Below, piece after piece: positions 44,103 through 54,849 of a stretch of DNA of 64,000 nt (the stretch's first letter is position 1; each line of letters starts with the position of its first letter). Below the pieces are notes generated by a model. That model was given only the letters and a program-made list of their open reading frames with translations, did no database searches and was not told the DNA's origin. The stretch comes from Luteimonas_C sp035250245. GTDB lineage: Bacteria > Pseudomonadota > Gammaproteobacteria > Xanthomonadales > Xanthomonadaceae. The stretch is taken from contig DATFFH010000095.1 of assembly GCA_035250245.1 (NCBI GenBank), positions 1 through 64,000 of the forward strand, read 5' to 3'. The translations under genes and the position numbers were made by a program.

Positions 44103-45144
44103 TCAGGCCCAAAGACCGCGGATCGCCGCGATGCCTTGGGCGCCGTGATCGCGCGCCGCGACCAGATCGGCCGGCGACAAGCCGCCGATCGCGTAGATCG
44201 GCAACGACACCTGTTCGCGCAACGCGGCGAATGCGTTCCAGCCGATGCCCGGAATTCCGGGATGGGTGGCGGTCGCCTTGATCGGTCCGACGATGGCGAA
44301 ATCGCAGCCCAGCGCTTCGGCCATCCGCAATTCTTCGGCGTTATGGCAGGAGGCGGCGACTTCCACACCCGGCGGCAACGGACGCGTCTCCAAGCGCGGC
44401 AGTTGCGCAGCGCGCAGGTGCACGCCGACTTGCAGCTCGGCCGCCAGGGCCGCGTCGCCATTCACCAGCACGTCCGCGCCCGCTTTGCGGCATAGGCCGA
44501 TCGCTTTGGCGCTGAGCCGGCGCCAACGCGCCGGATCCAGACCCGGCGCGCGCAGTTGCACCCGTCGCACGCCGACGGCCAGCGCGCGCTGCAGCCCGTC
44601 CAGCCAAGCCTTGTCGTCGGCTGGCGTCGGCGTGACCAGATACCGATCGGTCTGCAGCAATGCGGCGACCACCGGCCGGTCCGCCGGCGGCATCGCATAG
44701 CTGGCCAGTTTGGCGGGCGGCACCCAGGCCAGGGCTTGGCCGTCCAAGCCGCGCGGTGCGCCGCCGCGCCAGGAGGCGATCCGGCGTACGTCCAGGCGCA
44801 GGCGCTTGTGCGGATAGCGCTGCGGCACGGCGATCAGAGGCGCGCCAATCTCGGCTTCGATGCCGAGTTCCTCGCGCAGTTCGCGGATCAGCGCATCTTC
44901 GGCGCTCTCGCCCGGCTCGCGCTTGCCGCCCGGGAATTCCCACAAGCCCGCGAGGTCGCGCCCTTCGGTGCGGCGCGCCAACAGGATGCGGCCGCGTGCG
45001 TCGCGGATCACGCCGGCGACGACTTCGACGACGGACGCGTGCGCTTTTGTGGGAGGGGCTTCAGCCCCGACAAGGTTCGCGGTCGGGGCTGAAGCCCCTC
45101 CCGCAGAAAAGCCCTCGGCCGGATCGGCAGAGGGCTGTCTTCGG

Positions 45145-45161
<17 letters not shown>
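44103..45161 (-). CDS. Nudix hydrolase / thiamine-phosphate-synthase-like fusion (MutT-type)
   Basis: A 352-aa two-domain protein. Residues about 45-170 are a Nudix domain with the box 'GGKREPGESAEDALIRELREELGI', as in MutT, which hydrolyses 8-oxo-dGTP. Residues about 180-352 resemble TMP synthase ThiE/TenI ('GVRRVQLRAPGLD', 'CRKAGADVLVNGDAALAAELQVGVHL', 'GCDFAIVGPI', 'YAIGGLSPADLVAARDHGAQGIAAIRG'). This fusion next to secA is common in gamma-proteobacteria. The first 40 residues are translated from a palindromic repeat (45043-45112), and I see no other start before the Nudix core. The ATG lies 17 nt inside the secA 3' end. Confidence 0.85.
45043..45112. repeat. Paired inverted repeat inside the Nudix fusion gene
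   Basis: GTGGGAGGGGCTTCAGCCCCGAC and its reverse complement, separated by about 10 nt. It lies within the first 120 nt of the Nudix fusion reading frame and encodes roughly 'EGFSAGGASAPTANLVGAE'. Same family as 48038-48100. Confidence 0.85.
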
Positions 45162-47880
<2,719 letters not shown>

Positions 47881-47939
47881 GTTCTGACCGAATAAAGTGG
47901 GAATCGCCGCACGGGCGACCGGGCCGGGCCCTGAAACTG

Positions 47940-47965
47940 AAAAAGGGCGCTGGGCGCCCTTTTTG
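47940..47965 (-). terminator. Intrinsic terminator between the M23 gene and secA
   Basis: AAAAAGGGCGC and GCGCCCTTTTT arms with a very short loop, symmetrical so it could work in both directions; on the minus strand it ends the M23 peptidase transcript before secA. Confidence 0.85.
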
Positions 47966-48037
47966 GCAACGCGCATTGTAGCTTGGGGCTGCAGACGCTG
48001 CTTACAACCCAGCTTTCGGACCAAGCGGAACTCCAGC

Positions 48038-48100
48038 CTTTGCGGGAGGGGCTTCAGCACCGACAAAATGCAGTCGGGGCTGAAGCCCCTCCCACAAAGC
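48038..48100. repeat. Paired inverted repeat, GGGAGGGGCTTCAGCCCCGAC type
   Basis: Two arms with one or two mismatches, separated by about 10 nt, located just past the stop codon of the M23 peptidase gene. Confidence 0.85.
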
Positions 48101-48119
48101 CCAGACGCCGAACCCGCAA

Positions 48120-49070
48120 TCAACCGCGCTTGAGCAACCCGTTGCCCTGCTCGCCCAGGAACTTGCGCGGATTGACCACCGCGCCGTTCTGCCAGACTTC
48201 CAGGTGCACATGGGCCCCGGTGGAACGGCCCGTGGAGCCGGCCTTGGCGATGGTCTGCCCGGCCCGCGCCAAGTCACCGACCTTCAGCAACAGCTTGGAG
48301 TTGTGGGCGTAACGGGTGACGTAGCCGTTGCCATGGTCGATCTCGATCACGTTGCCGTAGCCGGAGCGAACGCCGGAATAGCTGACCACGCCGTCGGCCA
48401 CCGCGGTCACCGGATCGCCAACGTTGGCCTTGAAGTCGATGCCCTTGTGGTACTGGCTGCCGCCGCCGAACGGATCGGCGCGGCCGCCGAAGCCGGAGGT
48501 GATGTAGGTGTTGGCGATCGGCATCCGCGACGGCACCGCGTTCTGGTCGAGCTGGCGATTGAATAGCAGCGACTCGAGCAAGGTCAGCTGGCCGCCGGAA
48601 GACTGCAATTGCGCCTCCAACTGATCCAGGCCATCGTGCAATTCGCCCGGCTTCATATCGCGCACGGGGCCCGCGCCGCCGACGCCGACCGGCTTGTCGA
48701 AATCGAATTCGCCGTCCTGCAGCTGGCCGATGCGGGTCAGGCGCTCGCCGAGCGCGTTCAAGCGATTGGCTTCCGCCTGCAGTTCGGCCAGGCGCGCGGC
48801 CATGGCGTTCACTTCCTGCTTGGCGTGGGTGCGGACCTGGTCGAACTGCGACTGCTGGCGATCCAGCTTGGCCTGCAGCTGGTCCACTTCGACGCTACCG
48901 ATACCGGTGCGCATGCCCGCGCCCGCGGCGATGCCGATGGACGCCAACACGATCGCGGCCAAGCCGGGACGGAAGGAAATGAAATCGCGCGTCCGGTAGG
49001 GCAGATCCATCACCCAGTAGCGCGCATTGTTCAAACGATCGGAAAAAGTCATCGAAAACGAAGCATCCAT
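48120..49070 (-). CDS. M23 family (LytM-type) metallopeptidase
   Basis: A 316-aa membrane-anchored peptidoglycan endopeptidase or activator. An N-terminal cytoplasmic stretch and one transmembrane segment (about residues 35-55, 'GLAAIVLASIGIAAGAGM') are followed by a periplasmic coiled coil (about 60-115, 'VDQLQAKLDRQQSQFDQV') and a complete LytM domain: 'GFGGRADPFGGGSQYHKGIDFKANVGDPV' with HxxxD, 'GNGYVTRYAHNSKLL' and the HxH motif 'GAHVHLEVWQNG'. The ATG at 49070 has a GGAG site. The position between dciA and secA is conserved in pseudomonads and xanthomonads. Confidence 0.92.
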   Translation of the reverse strand: MDASFSMTFSDRLNNARYWVMDLPYRTRDFISFRPGLAAIVLASIGIAAGAGMRTGIGSVEVDQLQAKLDRQQSQFDQVRTHAKQEVNAMAARLAELQAEANRLNALGERLTRIGQLQDGEFDFDKPVGVGGAGPVRDMKPGELHDGLDQLEAQLQSSGGQLTLLESLLFNRQLDQNAVPSRMPIANTYITSGFGGRADPFGGGSQYHKGIDFKANVGDPVTAVADGVVSYSGVRSGYGNVIEIDHGNGYVTRYAHNSKLLLKVGDLARAGQTIAKAGSTGRSTGAHVHLEVWQNGAVVNPRKFLGEQGNGLLKRG

Positions 49071-49218
49071 CTCAAGACTCCGCCAGCTAACGAGTAACGC
49101 TGCCCCTGTTGCGCTTCTGATAAGACGGAAATCGAAAATATTCGGGCCGCGTGGTTACACTGCCCGCATTGTTAAATCGTCTTGCCTCACTAACTTTTCT
49201 TTAATCTCCGAGTCCGCA

Positions 49219-49662
49219 ATGACCGGCTCCGGATCCCGCAACTCCGCACCGCAAGCCGCGCTCGAAGCGCTGCTGGCCGACTCGGCCGGCGATCCGCTGC
49301 GTCGAGCCCTGTGGCTGGATGCGTTGGACCTGCGCCTGCGCCCCTGCCTGCCTACCGAGCTGGCCGCGCATGTGCGGCTGGCCAATGTCGCTGCGGGGGG
49401 CAAGCTGGTCTTCCTCGCCGATGCCCCGGTGTGGACGGCCAAGCTCAGGCTCGCCGCCGCCGAGGTGCTCGACGCTGCCCGGTCCCTCGGGCTCGAAGCG
49501 ACCGCCCTCACCGTCAAAACGACGGCCATCCCGCTGATCGACAAGCCATCGCGGGTGGAAAGGACAGTCAAACCGATGTCGGAGGCCTCGCGTGACGCCC
49601 TGCGAGCCGCCTTGGATTCCCTGCAAGACCCCGACTCCGCGGGACCTGGAGAACGCTCCTGA
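49219..49662 (+). CDS. dciA: DciA family replicative helicase loader (DUF721)
   Basis: A 147-aa protein with a DUF721 domain: 'LRPCLPTELAAHVRLANVAAGGKLVFLADAPVWTAKLRLAAAEVLDAARSLGLEATALTVKT'. DciA is the ancestral loader of the DnaB replicative helicase in bacteria lacking DnaC. The assignment is supported by the neighbourhood: in Pseudomonas the dciA gene also lies between lpxC and secA. The C-terminal 45 residues are a flexible tail ('SEASRDALRAALDSLQDPDS'). It diverges from the M23 gene and converges on lpxC. Confidence 0.85.
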   Translation: MTGSGSRNSAPQAALEALLADSAGDPLRRALWLDALDLRLRPCLPTELAAHVRLANVAAGGKLVFLADAPVWTAKLRLAAAEVLDAARSLGLEATALTVKTTAIPLIDKPSRVERTVKPMSEASRDALRAALDSLQDPDSAGPGERS

Positions 49663-49799
49663 CTGGCCGGGTCCAGCGGGAAAACTCGTTTCCCCAACGG
49701 GCCGCCGTACCGAGCCAGCGGGCATGGTAACGGCCTCGGCCGCCCGATTCGTTAATATCCGGGAAGAAAAAAGTTAAATCGGAGCACCGGTTTCACAAT

Positions 49800-49819
49800 C
49801 CGCTCACAAGGATGAGCGG
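49800..49819. terminator. Weak hairpin downstream of lpxC
   Basis: CCGCTCA and TGAGCGG arms with a short loop, 23 nt past the lpxC stop codon in the lpxC/dciA convergent gap. No good U tract, so termination strength is doubtful. Confidence 0.35.
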
Positions 49820-49841
49820 TCGGGGGTGACCGATAGGCGGT

Positions 49842-50750
49842 TCAGATGGCCGCCAGCTCCCCGTAGAAGGCCGGGGCGGCCTCGGCATCCGGATAAGTCA
49901 CCACTTCCCAGGCGCCGGCATCGGCCTGGAGGGCCCGGACCAGCTTGTTGTTGAGGGCGTGACCGGATTTGTGGCCATGGTAGGCGCCGACGATGGCGTG
50001 GCCGACCAGGTACAGGTCGCCGACCGCATCGAGGATCTTGTGGCGGACGAACTCGTCGGCGTAGCGCAGGCCGTCGTCGTTCAAGACCCGGAATTCGTCC
50101 AGGACGATGGCGTTGTCCATCGACCCGCCCAAACCCAGGTTGCGTTCGCGCATGAATTCCAGGTCGCGCATGAAGCCGAAAGTGCGGGCGCGGCTGACTT
50201 CCTGGATGTATGCGGCTGTGGAGAAATCCAGGGTCGCCTTCGACTGGGCCGACGGGATCATCGGGTGGTCGAACTCGATGGTGAAATCGAGCTTGTAGCC
50301 GTCGTACGGACTGAAGCGGGCCAGCTTGTCGCCTTCGCGCACTTCCACCGGACGCTTGATCCGGATGAAACGCTTGGCGGCCTCTTGTTCGGCGATGCCC
50401 GCGGACTGCAGCAGGAACACGAACGGACCGGCGGAGCCGTCCATGATCGGCAGCTCGGCCGAGGACAGTTCCACATAAATATTGTCGACGCCCAGGCCGG
50501 CCAGGGCCGACATCAGATGCTCGACGGTCTGCACCTTGGCGCCGTCGCGGGCCAGGCCGGTGCATAGGGTGGTCTCGGCGACCAGGTTCGCATCGGCCGG
50601 GATCTCGACCACGGGGTCCAGGTCCACGCGCCGGAAAACAATGCCGGTATTGGCGGGCGCCGGGCGCAGGGTCATATAGACCTTCTCGCCGCTGTGCAGC
50701 CCCACGCCGGTGGCGCGGATGACATTCTTGAGAGTGCGTTGGCGCAGCAT
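49842..50750 (-). CDS. lpxC: UDP-3-O-acyl-N-acetylglucosamine deacetylase LpxC
   Basis: A 302-aa cytoplasmic zinc amidase, the committed step of lipid A synthesis. It opens 'MLRQRTLKNVIRATGVGLHSGEKV', with zinc ligands His78 ('VQTVEHLMSALAGLG') and the His and Asp of 'EFVRHKILDAVGDLYLVG', and the catalytic region 'GHKSGHALNNKLVRAL'. 'PIMDGSAGPFVF' is also conserved. Usually it follows ftsZ directly; here about 2.8 kb of plus-strand sequence separates them. Confidence 0.98.
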   Translation of the reverse strand: MLRQRTLKNVIRATGVGLHSGEKVYMTLRPAPANTGIVFRRVDLDPVVEIPADANLVAETTLCTGLARDGAKVQTVEHLMSALAGLGVDNIYVELSSAELPIMDGSAGPFVFLLQSAGIAEQEAAKRFIRIKRPVEVREGDKLARFSPYDGYKLDFTIEFDHPMIPSAQSKATLDFSTAAYIQEVSRARTFGFMRDLEFMRERNLGLGGSMDNAIVLDEFRVLNDDGLRYADEFVRHKILDAVGDLYLVGHAIVGAYHGHKSGHALNNKLVRALQADAGAWEVVTYPDAEAAPAFYGELAAI

Positions 50751-51204
50751 AGGTCGGGGGCGGAGCCTTGCGCTGACGTTGTAGTTATTCGGAGTGCTGC
50801 GTACAGCTGGGGATCGCTGCGGCCGGCCACAAGAAGCGTGCCGGGCGCCAGATTGCGGAGATTAGCATGCACCTTCCTGAACCTGAACGGAAGGGTATAG
50901 GAAAGACGGCGGCTGGCGGTGCCGACATGCTAGCTCCGGAGCCCCCGACCGCCCATACATCAGCTAGGGCTTCGGCTCCATAACATCGCCGGTCCTGCCC
51001 CTGCCCTCCGTTCGCCAGGGAGCGCCGGGCAGCTACCTATAAGTGTCTATGAGCAAAGACGCTGGATTCCCTTTTTCGCGGCATAACGGCCTCGACGTGA
51101 CAAGCATCACGAAAGTGATCTATAGCGAATCATCGACGGCCATTTATCTTCGCTTTTCCGTCTTGTCTTCCATCGCAGTTCATCAACGACGAATGGAAGC
51201 TCAC
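50751..51204. other. Gene-free stretch between lpxC and the AT-rich island
   Basis: No convincing gene in 454 bases. The right half becomes AT-richer. A small palindrome ATCAC-GAAA-GTGAT lies at 51106-51119 between GTGACA (51097) and TATAGC (51121), which could be a -35/-10 pair with 18-nt spacing and an operator in the spacer. The lpxC promoter should be in the left half but is not obvious. Confidence 0.5.
51097..51126 (+). promoter_or_regulatory. Candidate promoter with operator-like palindrome for the effector island
   Basis: GTGACA-N18-TATAGC with the perfect 5-bp inverted repeat ATCAC/GTGAT in the spacer, about 80 nt upstream of the first gene of the island. Both hexamers are imperfect, so this is tentative. 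Confidence 0.3.
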
Positions 51205-51585
51205 ATGCCATTGGCGCATGTAATTCATCCTTGTTGCTTATTCGCGTTTGTCGCGCTGCCTTTCTCGGCAACCAGTGGAACAACTTATCCCGCGGCCATT
51301 CATGGCTACTGGGAATTTGGTCATGAACAATGCAAGGCACTCGGAAATTACGATAGCGATGGGCGCGTCGAAATAACAAAAACAGATCTTATTAATTACG
51401 AACAATCAAACAAACCGCTTCGCGTCATCCAAGTATCCAAGACGCCGAAGGCGTGGAAGATCAAATCAGAGCTAAAAAACTACGAAGAAAAATCAATTGA
51501 ATTCGAAATATTTGCACTTAGTGATGAGAACACTTTGACAGTAATAGGCTTTGGCACAACAAAGAGATTTACCAGATGTCATTAG
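51205..51585 (+). CDS. Exported protein of unknown function, candidate effector immunity protein 1
   Basis: A 126-aa protein with a signal-peptide-like N-terminus ('MPLAHVIHPCCLFAFVALPFSATSG') and a small mature domain: 'GYWEFGHEQCKALGNYDSDGRVEITKTDLINYEQS', 'IQVSKTPKAWKIKSELKNYEEKSIEFEIFALSDENTLTVIGFG', ending 'RCH'. The mature domain is clearly paralogous to that of the next gene, sharing W-E-x-G, YDSD, the Tyr-Glu, the Pro-x-AW and the Arg-Cys-His ending. GGAAG precedes the ATG at 51205; an ATG at 51193 is also possible. Composition is strongly AT-rich: I count 18 G+C in 51481-51540. Function unknown; its position before an effector suggests immunity. Confidence 0.6.
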   Translation: MPLAHVIHPCCLFAFVALPFSATSGTTYPAAIHGYWEFGHEQCKALGNYDSDGRVEITKTDLINYEQSNKPLRVIQVSKTPKAWKIKSELKNYEEKSIEFEIFALSDENTLTVIGFGTTKRFTRCH

Positions 51586-51617
51586 GGATGCACCCAAGAA
51601 ATGAAAGACGAGGGCAA

Positions 51618-52034
51618 ATGGGCCAGTCTCGCAATCATGCTCTATTACTCACGACATGTTTGCTAGCAAGCTGCCAGACCCAGGCTAAGCAGCCAAATCC
51701 GGCATTCCCGCCACAGGTCCGTGGCACATGGGAACCAGGCCCCGCACCTTGTCGTTTGCCTCTTGATTACGATAGCGATGCCGGGTTCGAAATAAGGCCT
51801 GAGATTTTGATCGGATATGAGCACACTCAAAAACCAACGAAGGTTCAGCAAATATCTGTAAACCCGAACGCCTGGAGAGTTGAATCCATCGAAGAGTATG
51901 ACGGGAACAAAACCAGAAAAATTGAAATTTACGTGTTGCACGATGATTCGATGACTGTAGCGAACCAGAGCATGTCCCAGCAATACAACCGCTGCCACAA
52001 CAATACGAACAATAAGCAGGCACACGATGGCTGA
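51618..52034 (+). CDS. Lipoprotein of unknown function, candidate effector immunity protein 2
   Basis: A 138-aa predicted lipoprotein: 'MGQSRNHALLLTTCLLASC' ends in a lipobox (LLASC) with Cys19 as the acylation site. The mature part repeats the plan of the previous gene: 'GTWEPGPAPCRLPLDYDSDAGFEIRPEILIGYEHTQKPTKVQQISVNPNAWRVESIEEY' across the domain, and 'NRCHNN' near the end. GAGGG lies 5 nt before the ATG. The last codons overlap the start of the effector gene by 8 nt (ATGGCTGA), so translation is coupled. Periplasmic lipoproteins encoded beside XVIPCD effectors are typically their immunity proteins, which is the proposed role. Confidence 0.6.
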   Translation: MGQSRNHALLLTTCLLASCQTQAKQPNPAFPPQVRGTWEPGPAPCRLPLDYDSDAGFEIRPEILIGYEHTQKPTKVQQISVNPNAWRVESIEEYDGNKTRKIEIYVLHDDSMTVANQSMSQQYNRCHNNTNNKQAHDG

Positions 52035-53393
52035 TCAAAGAGCGTATCGCGTTACGCAGAAGGGTGTTCATGTCAACGAACCCGTCACTGATTTCGAAAG
52101 CCTAGTTACTCATCATCCTTTCGATAACAGAAACGCAACCGTACATAATGGCCTTGTAGTCAAAGGGGAACGCGGCCGACGACATGCGGTTATTGCCGGG
52201 GAAGTACAAGAAATCGCAGTTAATGGATTCAGCTTTAAGCCGCATCAAATTTTAATAAAAAAGACTTCATCCTCGAACATCCGGACTACCCCTCAGGACA
52301 TTCAAAAGCGCGTGAAGCGGACGTGCCGTCGCCGATTTCAGGCTATATCGGCCGCGTTGTTCCATCTGAGGGCTTAGTTGACATATACGATCGAAAAGGC
52401 GGTGACATTGTTGCTCGCATTCTGCATATGGAGCCAATATCCGTTACTGAGGGCACGCACGTAACCTACGGGCAAACACTGGGAATTCAGAGTGACGTAA
52501 AGACACCGAGAAAACACGTCCACATGGAAGTAGATGCTCGCTACTATCAGCATTATGAGAACTACGTTTCAGATCTCGTCAATGGGCGACTGACTATTGA
52601 CCCAGAACGACAATTAAGCGGCATTGCGCCACTACCTGTATTCGACGACGGCACGTTTCGGCTTGGCGAAACCAACCCTCGCATCCGTGAATTCCAGGAA
52701 GTATTGATTTCCAACGGCTACCGCGGCGCCCGCAACGCGCCACTGCAACCCGACGGCATCTACCGCCTAGAAATGCAACCGGCCGTCCTCGCTTTCCAAC
52801 GCGACCACGGCATCGCCCAAACCGGCGACATCGACCCGGCCACCTCGCACATCGCCCTGCCCTTGTCCCGCGGACTGCTTATCGACCGCATGGACCATGT
52901 CGAAAGGGTTCGCATGCCGTTCGCGCCGGAGCCGAAGCGGGATGGACCCGTCGATGATTTCCGGCCCGGACCCAGCGACTATCGCAGGCATCCGACGCAA
53001 CCGGAGGCCGCGATGCGGACCGAACGCGATTCGCTGACCTACAGCGACCCTCGCCACCCGGACCACGCTCTGCACGAAGCCATTCGACGCCATCTTCCTG
53101 TCGGCACATCCGACGAAATGGCGGCGCACATAACGTTGCAGACCAAGATCGGTCGCGTGCGGGATGCCGAGCACCTGGATGTCGTGATGGTCCACGAAAA
53201 CCGCATTTTCGTGATGAGCAAGACCCCAGGATTCCGAGCGCACGTCGACTTGGCGGAAACGCCGCCATCGATAAACGAGACGATGCAGCGCTCCGACTCG
53301 TTGGATGCAGAACGCGCCCAACAGCGCGAGCAATGGATGGCGCAGGAACAGCAACTCTCGCAAGGGCGCAGTCTGAGCCGCTCGCTGTCTTGA
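52027..53393 (+). CDS. M23-like / peptidoglycan-binding / XVIPCD-like protein, candidate T4SS killing effector, split by a -1 frameshift
   Basis: Two overlapping frames make one 455-aa protein if ribosomes shift -1 at the A AAA AAG at 52257-52263. Before it: 'VHNGLVVKGERGRRHAVIAGEV'. After it the frame continues 'KDFILEHPDYPSGHS', then 'VARILHMEPISVTEGTHVTYGQTLG' and 'KHVHMEV', which resemble the second half of a LytM M23 domain. Next comes a peptidoglycan-binding domain ('NPRIREFQEVLISNGY', 'QPAVLAFQRDHGI'). The last 120 residues ('DPRHPDHALHEAIRRHLP', 'HLDVVMVHENRIFVMSK', 'SINETMQRSDSLDAERAQQREQW') look like the Xanthomonadales XVIPCD secretion signal. Unshifted, translation stops after 116 aa. 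The Asp of the first M23 motif is not apparent, so activity is unsure. Confidence 0.6.
52257..52263 (+). other. Canonical -1 slippery heptamer A AAA AAG
   Basis: The zero frame reads ATA AAA AAG ACT, which places the heptamer in the exact phase needed for tandem -1 slippage. The shifted frame continues with GAC TTC into the long downstream reading frame. This is the same heptamer used by E. coli dnaX. I see neither a strong upstream Shine-Dalgarno stimulator nor a convincing downstream hairpin. Confidence 0.5.
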
Positions 53394-53464
53394 TTGCGCA
53401 CCGCCCTTCGGCCGCGCGAACGGATTCCCTGCAGAAGGGGTGACGCATGCGCCGATTCGAAAAC

Positions 53465-53491
53465 GCTGCCGGGCCGGCGCGGCCCGGCAGC
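53465..53491. terminator. Hairpin between the effector gene and ftsZ
   Basis: GCTGCCGGGCC and GGCCCGGCAGC arms with a 5-nt loop, in the 133-nt convergent gap. Very stable stem but no U tract on either side; may block read-through in both directions. Confidence 0.6.
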
Positions 53492-53526
53492 CAAAGAGGA
53501 CGTTACCGCTGGCTAGCTAAGCAACC

Positions 53527-54735
53527 TCAGTCGGCCTGCCTGCGCAGGAAAGCCGGAATGTCCAGGTAATCGCCCGGCAGATCCGCCACCGCCGGCGCGC
53601 TTTCCGAAGCGTGCGCGCGGCCGCTGCGCAGGCCGCCGAAGCCATGGGTCGGCGCCGGTTCGACATTCGCCATCGCGTCGAAATCGGCTTGGCCCGTGGT
53701 CGCGTTGCGCACCAGCTTGATCGGGGTGCGGATCGGCTCGTGGTCCTGCACGCGCGCGTGCTGGCGCGAGGCGACGCGGTTCAGACCGGTGGCCACCACC
53801 GTCACCTTCACTTCGTCCTGCATGTCCGGGTCCAGCACGGTGCCGATCACCACGGTCGCGTCTTCCGAAGCGAAGTTCTCGACCGTGCGGCCGACTTCGT
53901 CGAACTCGGCCATGGTGAAGTCCGGGCCGGCGGTGATGTTGACCAGGATGCCGTTGGCGCCGGACAGGTTGACGTCATCCAGCAGCGGATTCTGGATCGC
54001 GCTCTCCGCCGCCGCCTGCGCGCGGTCGTCGCCGCGGGCGTGGCCGGTGCCCATCATCGCCAGGCCCATCTCGCTCATCACCGTGCGCACGTCGGCGAAG
54101 TCGACGTTGATCAGGCCCGGACGCACGATCAGATCGGCGATGCCCTGCACCGCGCCCTGCAGCACGTCGTTCGCCGCGCGGAAGGCCTGGATCATCGTCG
54201 CGTTGCGGCCGAGCACGGTGATCAGCTTCTCGTTCGGGATCGTGATCAGCGAATCGCAGTGGTGCGACAGCTCCTCGATGCCCTTCAGCGCCACCTGCAT
54301 GCGGCGACGGCCTTCGAACGGGAACGGCTTGGTGACCACCGCGACCGTCAGGATGCCCATCTCCTTAGCCAGCTGCGCGACGACCGGCGCCGCGCCGGTG
54401 CCGGTGCCGCCGCCCATGCCGGCGGTGATGAAGACCATGTCCGCGCCTTGCAGCGCATCCATGATCTGTTCGCGGTCCTCCAGCGCCGCCTGCCGGCCGA
54501 CCTCGGGATTCGCACCCGCGCCGAGGCCCTTGGTGACGTTGCCGCCCAGCTGCAATTGCAGCTTGGAACCGCAGTTCTTGATCGCCTGCGCGTCGGTGTT
54601 GGCGGTGATGAACTCCACCCCATCCACGCTGCTGTTGACCATATGCGCGACCGCGTTGCCGCCGCCGCCGCCCACGCCCACGACCTTGATGATCGCGTTC
54701 GGAGCCATTCTTTCAACCAGTTCGAAATGCGCCAT
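53527..54735 (-). CDS. ftsZ: Cell division GTPase FtsZ
   Basis: A 402-aa tubulin homologue forming the division ring. GTP-binding: 'IKVVGVGGGGGNAVAHMV', the tubulin signature GGGTGTGAAP, and 'NTDAQAIKNC'. T7 region 'NVDFADVRTVMSEMGLAMMGTG'. The C-terminal peptide that binds FtsA and ZipA is 'DYLDIPAFLRRQ'. I use the ATG at 54735, which has GGAGG at 8-nt spacing; the GTG at 54741 is only 2 nt from that site. It is the last gene of the dcw cluster; a repeat lies between it and ftsA. Confidence 0.98.
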   Translation of the reverse strand: MAHFELVERMAPNAIIKVVGVGGGGGNAVAHMVNSSVDGVEFITANTDAQAIKNCGSKLQLQLGGNVTKGLGAGANPEVGRQAALEDREQIMDALQGADMVFITAGMGGGTGTGAAPVVAQLAKEMGILTVAVVTKPFPFEGRRRMQVALKGIEELSHHCDSLITIPNEKLITVLGRNATMIQAFRAANDVLQGAVQGIADLIVRPGLINVDFADVRTVMSEMGLAMMGTGHARGDDRAQAAAESAIQNPLLDDVNLSGANGILVNITAGPDFTMAEFDEVGRTVENFASEDATVVIGTVLDPDMQDEVKVTVVATGLNRVASRQHARVQDHEPIRTPIKLVRNATTGQADFDAMANVEPAPTHGFGGLRSGRAHASESAPAVADLPGDYLDIPAFLRRQAD

Positions 54736-54849
54736 GTCCACGTCCTCCGTTCTGTACCGCTAGTTATGAAATCGGGTTGTTGTCGCAATGTGTTGCAATC
54801 GTCTTGCCCTTGCCGCTTCGCGTCGCGCCATCACGCCGCGCTTTTTGCC

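Noticed and set aside
52027..52377. The 116-aa upstream frame as an independent small protein
   Set aside because: Its last 37 residues have no family sense, while the -1 frame from the heptamer continues an M23-like sequence; better viewed as the first part of a split gene.
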